Assembly (NCBI GenBank): GCA_041687455.1
Contig: JAWLBY010000010.1
Coordinates: 84,176-148,175, forward strand
Length of the DNA stretch: 64,000 nucleotides
Reading direction: 5' to 3'
From: JAWLBY01 sp041687455
Lineage (GTDB): Bacteria > Pseudomonadota > Gammaproteobacteria > Xanthomonadales > Xanthomonadaceae
Shown here piece by piece: positions 41,064-49,631 of this stretch; position 1 is the stretch's first letter, and every line of letters starts with the position of its first letter. Below the pieces are notes generated by a model. That model was not told where the DNA came from. It saw only the letters and a list, made by a program, of their open reading frames with translations, and did not search any database. A program made the position numbers and the translations under genes.

Positions 41064-44000
41064 TACGCTGCAGTCGCCGCTGCAGCCGGTGCGGCAGCCA
41101 CCTGCCGAGCCGGACACGCGTTGCCGTGACTGGGCGGTCCGCGCCACTCGCTTCGATGAGCGCGCCGGCGGCGTCGCCGACGAGCAACGCGCATCGCGAC
41201 TGCTCGCCCAGTGGTGCAGGCACTACGCCGACGGCAACAGTGACGCACTGTTGCGGCGGCTGCAGTGGGATGGCTGGACCGAGGCCGACGCGTTGCCCCG
41301 GCTGGCGCCCGCTGCGACGGAAACCGAAAGCGCATCCGTTCCGGCCTGGGCGACCTGGCTGGCCGGGCAACTCGATGCGCCGTGGTGCCCCGCTTCGGCG
41401 CACGCGCCGACGCGTCCGGCGGATGCACTGTGGACCGCCTGGGTCGAGCGCGCCTGGCGGCGGGCCGGCCTGGGCAGCGACGCCGAATTCCATCGCGCCA
41501 CTGCTGCGCTTCGTGACGCGCTGGCCGATCGGCTCGCGGCGTGCTCGGCCGGTGCGCTGGCGGAGTCGACGCAAACGTTCATTGCGACCGGTGCGCCGGC
41601 GCACCATGATGACTGGCTGGGCTGGTTGTGCGACGGCCGGCTGGCGGTGCTGTTCGACCACTATCCGGTGCTGGCGCGGCAACTGGCCGAACTGACGATC
41701 GACGTGCTCGACGCCGCCGCCGAGCTCGCGACGCGCCTGCGCGACGATCGCATCGCCCTCGGGCGTCGCTTCGGTCTGGCCTGTTCGCGACCGCCGTGCG
41801 CGATCGAGCCGGCCGGCGGCGATCCGCATCGGCGTGGCCGACAGGTGCTGCGGCTGCGCTTCGATGGCGTGGTGCTGTACTACAAGCCCCGGCCGCTGGC
41901 CGCCGAAGCGGCGTTCCATCGTTGCGTCGAGGCGCTGGCCGCAGACGGACTGGACGCAGCGCCGCCGACCGTCGCGCTGCTCGACTGCGGCGACCACGGC
42001 TATGTCGCCGCCGCCACGCAGTGCGTCGATGCGCTCGATGCGGCCGAACTGCAGCGCTGGCATCGGCGCGCCGGCGGCCTGATTGCGCTGGCCTGGCTGT
42101 TCAATGCCCGCGACCTGCACCAGGACAATATCGTTGCGACTGCCGTCGGCCCGCTGCCGATCGATCTCGAAACGATCCTGCAGCCGGCGCTGCCGGAAGG
42201 CCTCGGTACCTTCGATCGGGCGCAGGCACGGATTGCCGAGTCCTGTCTCGCCAGCGGCCTGCTGCGATTTCCGCAGGTGCGCAGCGACGGCCGCAGCGTC
42301 GATGCGTCCGGACTGCGCGGCGAAGCGGCCGCGCAACGGGCCGACTGGCATGGAGTCGATGCACTGCAGTTCCGCCGCACGGTGCGGCGCGTCGACGCGC
42401 CACTGGCACACCGACTGTATGCGGCAGGGCGTCCGATCGATCCAGTCGACCATGCCGAAGCGGTGCTCGACGGTTTTCGCCAGACTCTGCGGCATGTCGC
42501 CGATCGGCCGGAGCTGGTTTCGGGTCCGATCCAGTCGATGGCGGCATTGTCGGTACGGGTCGTGTTCCGGCCGAGCCAGGCCTACGCCGATTTGCTGCAC
42601 CTGCTGGCGACGCCGGCCCTGCAGAAGGATGGGGCGCATTCGATCATCGCGATCGATCGCTTGAACCGGGTGTTCGCCGGATTGGGCGAGCGTCCTGCGT
42701 GGTGGCCGCTGACGACGGCCGAACGCACCCAGCTCGAAGCCGGCGACGTCCCGCTGTTCGTGGCCGGCGCTGATGCATCGGGCTTCCCGGAGCTCGGCAT
42801 CGATGCGATGTTCGCGCGCTCCGGAATCGGCATCGCGCAGCGCCGGTTGGCCGAGCTGGATCAGCGGACCATCGATGCCCAGTCGGCGATGCTGGCGGCC
42901 GCCCTGCGGCCGGAGCGGGTGCTCGTCGGCGAACGCCCGGAGCGCGCCGCTCCGCTCGACCGCGACAGCGCGTTCGAGTTCGCCAGTGCCGTGGCCGACA
43001 CGCTGCTTGCCGCTGCCGTCCGCGGCGCCGACGGACTGGTCACCTGGCTGCAGCCGGAGTCGCTCGGACGATCCGCGCCACGCGGCTTCGGCGCCGACTA
43101 CTACCTGTATCACGGCTCGCTCGGCATCGCCTGGATGCTGGCGGCGCTGCACCGGTGTCGGCCACTCGAACCTGCCGTCGAGGCGGTCGCCGCGGTGGTG
43201 GCGAGCCTGCGCCGGATCAGCGAGTCGCCGAGCGCGGTGGCGCTGCTCGCCGCCGAACCGTGCGGGGCAGCGCACGGCCTCGGTTCGCTGATGCTCGGCC
43301 TGCTCGCGATCGACCGCATCGATACCGGCTACGGTGCTGCCGACGTGGCACAGCGGTTCGCCGACGGCATCGTCGAATCGAGGATCGCCGGCGAGCCGGA
43401 CGCCGACCTGCACGGCGGCATCGCCGGTCTGCTGCTGGCACTGGCCGCGATGCAGCGCCGCACCGGCGATCCGAACGGACATGCCCGCGCTGCAGCCTGT
43501 GCCGCTCGGCTGCACACACTGTCGGATGCCCGCGGGCGACCGCTCGGCTATGGCGAAGTGATTCGCACCGGTGCCGCGCACGGATTGTCCGGCATCGCGT
43601 TCGCGCTGGCCCACGCCGCGCACGCGTTCGAGCGCGACGACTGGCTGCGCTGGGCGCACGAGCTGACTCTTGCCGAGGATGCCGCATTCGATACCGGCGC
43701 CGGCAACTGGCGCAGCAGCCTGTCCGAGCACACCCCGACGGGCCTCAACACCTGGTGCAACGGCGCCACCGGTCTGCTGCTGCTGCGTGCGGCGGCCGGA
43801 TTGTGGCGCGACGACGAACGCGAAGCGGCGGCATTGGCGAAACTGCCCGACGCTCCGTGCGCGGCGGTCGATCACCTGTGCTGCGGCGTGCTCGGCCGTG
43901 CCGAATCACTGGTCGAGCTCGGGCGGCTGCGTGCGGACCCGGGGCTCGCGCAGGCCGGGCAGGGCATCGCCGCCGCGGTGGTCGCTCGCGGCGCGCCGCG

Positions 44001-44142
44001 GCTCGATCGCGGCATCAGCGCACAGGTCGCGCCCGGCCTGTTCCGCGGCAGCGCCGGCATCGCCCTGTCGCTGCTGCGCACGCACGTCGATGCCGCGTTG
44101 CCGTCTCCGCTGCTGTTCGGGATGGAGTCGTTGTCATGCTGA
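41056..44142 (+). CDS. lanM: Class II lanthionine synthetase LanM
   Basis: A 1028-residue bifunctional enzyme that phosphorylates and eliminates Ser/Thr in the core, then adds Cys to form thioether rings. The N-terminal dehydratase (DUF4135) shows GDPHRRGRQVLRLRF near 255, YYKPRPLAAEAAF near 276, DLHQDNIV and LPIDLETIL near 370. The C-terminal LanC-like cyclase (from about 650) has HGSLGIAWML, AAHGLGSLML, DLHGGIAGLLL and the zinc ligands C901 (TWCNG), C942 and C943 (HLCCGVLG). This is the CCG variant, not the common CHG; three-Cys zinc sites occur in ProcM-like synthetases, several of which accept many substrates. The start overlaps precursor 2, and the stop overlaps the next gene by 7 nt. 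Confidence 0.95.
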   Translation: MADTLQSPLQPVRQPPAEPDTRCRDWAVRATRFDERAGGVADEQRASRLLAQWCRHYADGNSDALLRRLQWDGWTEADALPRLAPAATETESASVPAWATWLAGQLDAPWCPASAHAPTRPADALWTAWVERAWRRAGLGSDAEFHRATAALRDALADRLAACSAGALAESTQTFIATGAPAHHDDWLGWLCDGRLAVLFDHYPVLARQLAELTIDVLDAAAELATRLRDDRIALGRRFGLACSRPPCAIEPAGGDPHRRGRQVLRLRFDGVVLYYKPRPLAAEAAFHRCVEALAADGLDAAPPTVALLDCGDHGYVAAATQCVDALDAAELQRWHRRAGGLIALAWLFNARDLHQDNIVATAVGPLPIDLETILQPALPEGLGTFDRAQARIAESCLASGLLRFPQVRSDGRSVDASGLRGEAAAQRADWHGVDALQFRRTVRRVDAPLAHRLYAAGRPIDPVDHAEAVLDGFRQTLRHVADRPELVSGPIQSMAALSVRVVFRPSQAYADLLHLLATPALQKDGAHSIIAIDRLNRVFAGLGERPAWWPLTTAERTQLEAGDVPLFVAGADASGFPELGIDAMFARSGIGIAQRRLAELDQRTIDAQSAMLAAALRPERVLVGERPERAAPLDRDSAFEFASAVADTLLAAAVRGADGLVTWLQPESLGRSAPRGFGADYYLYHGSLGIAWMLAALHRCRPLEPAVEAVAAVVASLRRISESPSAVALLAAEPCGAAHGLGSLMLGLLAIDRIDTGYGAADVAQRFADGIVESRIAGEPDADLHGGIAGLLLALAAMQRRTGDPNGHARAAACAARLHTLSDARGRPLGYGEVIRTGAAHGLSGIAFALAHAAHAFERDDWLRWAHELTLAEDAAFDTGAGNWRSSLSEHTPTGLNTWCNGATGLLLLRAAAGLWRDDEREAAALAKLPDAPCAAVDHLCCGVLGRAESLVELGRLRADPGLAQAGQGIAAAVVARGAPRLDRGISAQVAPGLFRGSAGIALSLLRTHVDAALPSPLLFGMESLSC

Positions 44143-44858
44143 TCGATGCGAGCGCGCCGGTGCGCGACCGGGAACTGCTCGACGCGGCGCAGGTGACCAG
44201 CGTGCTGGAGCGGCTGCACGCGCTGCGCGAGTGCTGGGTCCAGCGTCATCCCGATGGCCCGTTTTACACCTTCGGTGCGCCGAGCTATCTCGATGGCGAC
44301 GCGCACGACGACAGCCGCTACCGTGCCCGCGCCGCGCACGACAATCCGCTGCTCAGGGAACACTTTTCCGATCTGCTGGAGGCCTTGCGCCGTGCAATCG
44401 AGGCGTTCGTCGGCGCGCCTGCCGAGTACGACGACACGATCGGGCTGCCGGGCTTTCACGTGTTCGAGGCGCATCCGGCATTTCGCACGCCGGTCGCCAG
44501 CATCCACGTCGACCGCCAGTACCGCTGCATCCGCTGGCCGGACGGCACCGAGCTCGACGAACGGCGGCAGATCTCGGCGACCGTATGCCTGCAGTTGCCG
44601 ACCGGAGGCGGCGGCCTGCGGGTCTGGCCGGTCGACAGCCTGCAACTGCCGGACATGGATGCCGATCAGCGCCGTGCGCTGCTGCAGCGGCATCGCACGC
44701 CGGAGCTTCACCCGTACCAGGTCGGCCGGCTGGCGCTGCACAGCGGCCACCTGTTCCATCAGATCGCGCCGATGCCCGAGGCCCTGCCCGGTGAGGCGCG
44801 CGTGACCCTTCAAGCCCATGCGCTGCCGCGCAACGGGCGCTGGCTGATCTATTGGTGA
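44136..44858 (+). CDS. 2-oxoglutarate/Fe(II) oxygenase of the RiPP cluster
   Basis: A 240-residue protein with the facial triad of non-haem iron oxygenases: H124-x-D126 in ASIHVDRQYRC and a distal His (205 or 208) in HSGHLFHQIAP, followed by Arg in GEARVTL that would bind 2-oxoglutarate. Spacing and the beta-rich middle (ISATVCLQLPTGGGGLRVW) fit a double-stranded beta helix. The gene overlaps lanM by 7 nt, so the likely substrate is the precursor core; conserved Asn, Asp/Glu, Arg or Val residues are candidates. The exact reaction (hydroxylation, desaturation) cannot be told. ATG 44136 is used; upstream in-frame codons lie inside lanM. Confidence 0.78.
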   Translation: MLIDASAPVRDRELLDAAQVTSVLERLHALRECWVQRHPDGPFYTFGAPSYLDGDAHDDSRYRARAAHDNPLLREHFSDLLEALRRAIEAFVGAPAEYDDTIGLPGFHVFEAHPAFRTPVASIHVDRQYRCIRWPDGTELDERRQISATVCLQLPTGGGGLRVWPVDSLQLPDMDADQRRALLQRHRTPELHPYQVGRLALHSGHLFHQIAPMPEALPGEARVTLQAHALPRNGRWLIYW

Positions 44859-44863
44859 CCGCC

Positions 44864-45793
44864 ATGGAACCGACCCTGCTCCGACTCGGCCCGGACGAAG
44901 CGCGCTTCTTCGCGTCGATGACGTTTCCGTCCTACCGCCACCTGCTGTCGATGGCGCCGCAGCCGCGTCACCGCGACGAGGCCGATCAGCGACCAATCCA
45001 GCCGCTCGCGATCGCTGCGCTGCAGGACCGCCGGCCGGTCGGGCTGGCACTGGTCGAACTGCCGCTGCACGCCGGCTTTCATGCCGAGCTGCTGTCACTG
45101 TTCGTGTTGCCGGACGACCGCGGCCGCGGCGTCGCGACCGCGTTGCTCGGCGCGGTCGAGCAGGTCGTCGCCGAACACGGCGGTGACGTGCTGTCGGCGG
45201 TCTACATGACCGGCAAGCCAAGCATTCCGGCGCTCGAGCGAGTGCTCGCCAAACGCGATTTCTCGTCGCCACGCACGCGGATGGTCAGCGTTCGCTTCGA
45301 CGCCGAACGGATGAACCAGGCCGACTGGCTGCACAAGTACGCGCCGCGTGACGGCTACGAGATCTTCAGTTGGATGGATCTGCGCGACAGCGAGCGCGAG
45401 GCGATGCAACGCAGCCATGCCGAACAGCCGTGGATCGCCGCGGACCTGTTGCCGTGGGACCACGACGCGCACGGTTTCGAGCCGATCACCAGCGTCGGCG
45501 TGCGCTATCGCGGCGAAGTGGTCGGCTGGGTCATCAATCATCGACTCGACGAGCGGACCGTGCGTTACACCTGCAGCTTCATTCGCGACGATCTCGCCCG
45601 GCTCGGCCGGATCCTTCCCTTGTATCGTGAATCGTTCGCGCGCATGCGCCGCTTCGGTTTCAAGCAGGGCATGTTCGTGACGCCGCTGCATCACGAACCG
45701 ATGGCGCGCTTCGCGCTGAAGTGGTTCGGCCCGTGGGCCAGCTTCGTCGGTGAAACCCGTGGCGCGCAGAAGGCGCTCGGCCGTGCGGCGTAG
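44864..45793 (+). CDS. Two-part GNAT acyltransferase in the RiPP cluster
   Basis: A 309-residue protein. The N-terminal half is a recognisable GNAT domain with motif A LFVLPDDRGRGVATALLGAVE at about 82-102; the C-terminal half (about 150-309, GYEIFSWMDL to GVRYRGEVVGWVIN) looks like a second, divergent GNAT fold. GNAT-type enzymes in NHLP-leader clusters are known to attach fatty acyl groups to Lys or Orn of the core (selidamides). Both cores here begin with Lys, so acylation is a reasonable hypothesis; simple acetylation of a Lys or the N-terminus is the alternative. ATG 44864 is chosen; GTG 44855 would overlap the preceding stop. It overlaps the next gene by 11 nt. Confidence 0.75.
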   Translation: MEPTLLRLGPDEARFFASMTFPSYRHLLSMAPQPRHRDEADQRPIQPLAIAALQDRRPVGLALVELPLHAGFHAELLSLFVLPDDRGRGVATALLGAVEQVVAEHGGDVLSAVYMTGKPSIPALERVLAKRDFSSPRTRMVSVRFDAERMNQADWLHKYAPRDGYEIFSWMDLRDSEREAMQRSHAEQPWIAADLLPWDHDAHGFEPITSVGVRYRGEVVGWVINHRLDERTVRYTCSFIRDDLARLGRILPLYRESFARMRRFGFKQGMFVTPLHHEPMARFALKWFGPWASFVGETRGAQKALGRAA

Positions 45794-47672
45794 CCTGCTC
45801 GCGTTGCTGCTGGTCTGCGCTGCGGCCCGGGCCGACGAGGCGGCGGAGGCGCTGACGCTGATCGATGCGGTGTCGCTGGCGCTGGGCAACCAGCCCGACA
45901 TCGCGCTCGTTCGCAGCGAACTGACCTTCGCCGGCGGCGAGCGGCTGCAGGCGCAGGGAGCGTTCGACGGCGTGCTGAGTGCCGATGTGTCGCTGCAATA
46001 CCTGCAGCAGGAACTCAGCAACACCCGCAAGCAGGCACTGGTCGACCAGCGCGAACAGATCAGTACCCTGCTCGACGGCATCCGCGAGCGCCGCAGCGAC
46101 GCGCAGACCGAGCTCGATTTCGTGATCGCCGCAGAGGCCGACCCGGAGAACATCCGGCTGCCGAACGAGGACGCGCAGGCGGTCCTCGATCTGTACAACC
46201 GACTGATTGCCGATGCGCCGACGGCGGAGGCGCGGGCCAATCTCGAACGGCTGCGCGCCGAGCAACTGGCCACCCGCCGTGCCGGCCTGGAAGCGACGAT
46301 TGCCGAGCTGGACGAGCAGGACGCGACCGAGAGCGAGCGGCTCGCCAGGCTTGGCGAAGCGCCCGAGGTCGAGGTCTCGCACGACGTCGTCGTCGGCGCG
46401 AACTACCGCAAGGCCTACCGCAACGGCTGGGCGCTCGATGTGTTCGCGCAACTGACCAACGGTGGCGCCAATTACAGGGGCAAGCGCAAGCCGACCGAGT
46501 TCGGTGGACTCGGTGTCGCCGATCTGTATCGCTCGCGGGTCGGCGTCCGGCTGCTGACGCCGTTCGGGCGCGGGGCGACGACGGCCGCCGCGATCGAGCG
46601 CGCCGCCAACGAACGCGAGGACGCGGCACGCTCACTGCTCGAACACCGCTTGCGACGGACCGTGCTCGACACGATCCTCGCCTACCATCAGTTATCGGCC
46701 GCACAGGCGGTCCACGATGTGCTGCGGGTGTCGGTCGAGCGGCAGCGGCGGCTGGCCGAACTGAGCGAAGCCCTGATCGAAGCCGACCAATTGCCGCGCA
46801 GCGAGCGCTCGCGGGTGCTGGCGCGCGATGCCGAAGCCGAGGCGCAGCTTGCCCGGGCGGCGCAGGCGCTGGTCGGCGCGCGGCTCGAACTCGGTCGCAG
46901 CATCGGTTCCGGCGGCGACGAGGGGCCGCTGCTGCCACGCGCGGCGGATGCGCTGCCGGAGCCGGCCGAGGTGTTGCAGCTCGCCGACGCCGACCGCCAA
47001 CGGGCCAGCGCAGCGGCGTTGCGGCGCCGGCAGGATTTCATTGCCGCGCGGCAAACGGCCGAAGGCCGCGCGTGGCTGGTGCGTGCGGCCACCGACGACC
47101 TCAAGCGCCGGCACGACCTGTCGAGCGAGCTGTCGTTGTCCGGCGTCGCCGAAGGCGCCAGCGTCAACGATGGTCTGCAGGATGTGTTTTTCGGTCGCTG
47201 GACCGGACCGAGCGTGAAATTTGCCTACGCCTACGAGCGCCCGTCGCGCAACGATGCCGCGCTCGGCATCCGCCAGCAGCAACAGGCGCTCGAAGCGCAG
47301 GCGGAACTGCAGGCCGAGGCATTGCGCGAGGACATCGCGCGACGGATCGACACACTGCTCGATTCGACCGCGGCCGCGCAGGAGGAGTTGCGCCAGCGTC
47401 GCGCCGCAGTGGCGGCCTACCAGCAGGCGGTGATCGCCGAGCGTGAGCGGTTGCAACTCGGCAGCACCACGCTGATCGACCTGATCCAGACCGAGGAGCG
47501 GCTGACGTCGAGCCTGCTGTCGGCGATCTCGGCACAGTCGACGGTGGCGCAGTTGATCGCCGAGCTGCGTTTCCAGGCCGGACTGCTGGCACCTCGACAG
47601 GATGGCGAATACGCGGTGTCGCAGCGCGAGCTGGTCGGTCTCGATGCATCCGAACTGCTGTCGGGGGGCTGA
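45783..47672 (+). CDS. TolC-like outer membrane channel protein 1
   Basis: A 629-residue outer membrane efflux protein homologue with a signal peptide (RRSLLALLLVCAAARA, cut before DEA). TolC-type features are TLIDAVSLALGNQPDI at the N-terminus, long Ala/Glu/Arg-rich helices (HRLRRTVLDTILAYHQL; RIDTLLDSTAAAQEEL) and a second repeat ending in ERLQLGSTTLIDLIQTEERL. It is about 170 residues longer than usual TolC (about 450-480); much of the excess is a predicted helical stretch between about 75 and 190. GTG 45783 is chosen so that the signal peptide is complete; ATG 45750 adds an Arg-rich stretch. It should form the exit duct for the NHLM exporter. Confidence 0.8.
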   Translation: MRRSLLALLLVCAAARADEAAEALTLIDAVSLALGNQPDIALVRSELTFAGGERLQAQGAFDGVLSADVSLQYLQQELSNTRKQALVDQREQISTLLDGIRERRSDAQTELDFVIAAEADPENIRLPNEDAQAVLDLYNRLIADAPTAEARANLERLRAEQLATRRAGLEATIAELDEQDATESERLARLGEAPEVEVSHDVVVGANYRKAYRNGWALDVFAQLTNGGANYRGKRKPTEFGGLGVADLYRSRVGVRLLTPFGRGATTAAAIERAANEREDAARSLLEHRLRRTVLDTILAYHQLSAAQAVHDVLRVSVERQRRLAELSEALIEADQLPRSERSRVLARDAEAEAQLARAAQALVGARLELGRSIGSGGDEGPLLPRAADALPEPAEVLQLADADRQRASAAALRRRQDFIAARQTAEGRAWLVRAATDDLKRRHDLSSELSLSGVAEGASVNDGLQDVFFGRWTGPSVKFAYAYERPSRNDAALGIRQQQQALEAQAELQAEALREDIARRIDTLLDSTAAAQEELRQRRAAVAAYQQAVIAERERLQLGSTTLIDLIQTEERLTSSLLSAISAQSTVAQLIAELRFQAGLLAPRQDGEYAVSQRELVGLDASELLSGG

Positions 47673-47678
47673 GCGCGC

Positions 47679-49613
47679 GTGCGTCGGCTTGCCCTCCTGT
47701 TCGCCTGCTTCGCTCCGATCGCGTCCGCCACCGCGACCCCGGTCGCGTCCGGCCTGGATGCAGCGATCGGCTGGCTGGTCGAGCGGGTTCGCGTCGATGC
47801 TCCGCGCGTGCGCAGCGCCGGGTTTGCGGTGCAGGCGGCTGACGGCGCATTGCGCGAGGCGCGTGGCGACTTCGATCCCGCGTTCCGGCTGACCACGACG
47901 CTCGACGTGGCACGCGGCGAGCTGCTGCCGGTCGTCGTGCGCCAGCAACAGCAGACCCGACGCCTGTTCGACGAGCTGGACGAAAACTTCAGTGCGACTG
48001 CCGACCGGCTGCAGGCGCAGCTCGACGCCAGCGAGGGCCCGGTCGCGATCGAGTGCGACGGCGTCATCATCGTCATCAACGGCCGCGAGATCTGCGACAC
48101 GCCGGAGGCGGCGGCCGAGCGGCAGGCGATGATCGAGCTGCTGACGACGCTGCTCGGCACCGCGCCGAGCGAGGAGTCGCTGATCGCGATCGGCGCGTTG
48201 CGCGACCAGTTGCTCGGCGACAACCGCGCGGTGGTCGAGGACACGATCGAGCAACTTCGACGGGTCGCGGAGGAGTCACGGATCGCCCGGCTGCGGCTCG
48301 GCGACGTGCCGGACTCGGAACGTCGCACGACTCTGACGATCGACGCCGCCTACGACATCCCGATGCGGCGGGGCTGGACGCTGACGCCGCAACTGCTGCT
48401 CGAAGGCGTCGACGATACCTTCGAGGGCAAGCCGCGCGATCCGCGTTTCGGTGGCAAGGGACTCGACCGGGTGTTCAGGTCGGCTGTCGGCGCGACTCTC
48501 GCGATTCCGCTCGGTCGCGGCGGCGCCGCGGTAGTCGGCAGCCGCGAGGACGTCGCCGATCTGCAACTCGAGTCGATCCGCAGCCAGGCACGCAGCATCA
48601 GTCAGGTCGCGCTGCGCGATGCGCTGGTCGGCTACGCGCGGTTGCTTGCCGCCGTTGCGCGCGAATCGCTGGCAGAACGGCGCAATGCACGGATCGATGC
48701 GCTGGCTGGTACGGCTGCGGCACTGGTCGAGGCCGACGAGATCGCCCCCGAGCTGCTGTCGCAGGTCGATGCGATGGTCGCGCAGGCTCGTGCCGACCGC
48801 TCGATCGCGCGGCGCCTGCGGATCGTCGCCGAACGTGAGCTGGCGTCGCTGTTCGGCATCGGGCGACGTGCGCTCGCCGGTCTGCCGATCGACGCCGACG
48901 GACTTGCACGACTCGCCGAGCTGCCGGTCTGTGCTGCGCCGGAGCGCTGGCCGGCACTCGCGGTCGAGCAGCGACCTGACATCGACACGCTGCGCTGGCG
49001 GCAGCGCGCAGCCGAGCGCCTGGCCCGCACCGCCGAGGATCTGCTGCGACCGCGTGCCGATCTCGCCTTCACGCTGGCCTACGGTGGGCGCGACGAACGC
49101 GATCCGCTGCTGGCGGGGTTCGCCAACTCGGTGTTCGATGGCATGGCCGGCCCCTCGGTGCTGGTCACCTTCAGTTGGGACATGCGACTTCGCAACGATG
49201 CCGCCCGCGGCCGGCTGGTGACCGCACTGGCACTGGTCGAGCAGGCGACGATCGCGCTCGATGAGGCCCGCCGCAGCGCCGCGCGAAGCCTGCAGGCGCT
49301 GGCCCGGACGCTGGCCAGCGGCGCCGAATCGCTGCATCGGCAGCGCGAGGCGGCGCGGCGCTATCGCGACGCCAATGCCGCACTGACCGAGCTGGTCCTG
49401 CTCGGCGAGTCCGACCTGCTGCCGCTCGTCACCAGCGAGGAGCAACTGGAAGCCGCCGAGGCGGCCCGGATCGACGCCGAGGAAGCGCAGGTGCGCCGGC
49501 TGATCGAACTGCGCCTCGCGCTCGGCACACTATGGCCGCCGTCGCCACGCCAGGCCGATATGCACTGGCTCGCGCACGACGTCTGCGGCGCCACAGAACT
49601 CACCGAACGATAA
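47679..49613 (+). CDS. TolC-like outer membrane channel protein 2
   Basis: A 644-residue paralogue of the preceding protein, starting with GTG 47679 and a signal peptide (RRLALLFACFAPIASATA). Both share a FGGKGL...RSAVGATLAIPLGRG-type segment (FGGLGVADLYRSRVGVRLLTPFGRG in the first), which marks the first membrane strands, and both carry a helical insertion near residues 80-205. The last third shows QRPDIDTLRWRQRAAERLARTAEDLLRP, the standard TolC second repeat. Two Cys in the insert (ECDGVIIVINGREICD) may form a disulphide. Two such genes side by side could form a mixed trimer or two separate ducts. Confidence 0.8.
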   Translation: MRRLALLFACFAPIASATATPVASGLDAAIGWLVERVRVDAPRVRSAGFAVQAADGALREARGDFDPAFRLTTTLDVARGELLPVVVRQQQQTRRLFDELDENFSATADRLQAQLDASEGPVAIECDGVIIVINGREICDTPEAAAERQAMIELLTTLLGTAPSEESLIAIGALRDQLLGDNRAVVEDTIEQLRRVAEESRIARLRLGDVPDSERRTTLTIDAAYDIPMRRGWTLTPQLLLEGVDDTFEGKPRDPRFGGKGLDRVFRSAVGATLAIPLGRGGAAVVGSREDVADLQLESIRSQARSISQVALRDALVGYARLLAAVARESLAERRNARIDALAGTAAALVEADEIAPELLSQVDAMVAQARADRSIARRLRIVAERELASLFGIGRRALAGLPIDADGLARLAELPVCAAPERWPALAVEQRPDIDTLRWRQRAAERLARTAEDLLRPRADLAFTLAYGGRDERDPLLAGFANSVFDGMAGPSVLVTFSWDMRLRNDAARGRLVTALALVEQATIALDEARRSAARSLQALARTLASGAESLHRQREAARRYRDANAALTELVLLGESDLLPLVTSEEQLEAAEAARIDAEEAQVRRLIELRLALGTLWPPSPRQADMHWLAHDVCGATELTER

Positions 49614-49631
49614 CGCCCGAGGCTGCGATCC

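Noticed and set aside
40546..43875. 1109-codon open frame on the minus strand across lanM
   Set aside because: It mirrors lanM, whose domains and motifs are clear. The antisense product is Arg/Gln/Ala-rich without any recognisable domain; long antisense frames are common in GC-rich DNA.
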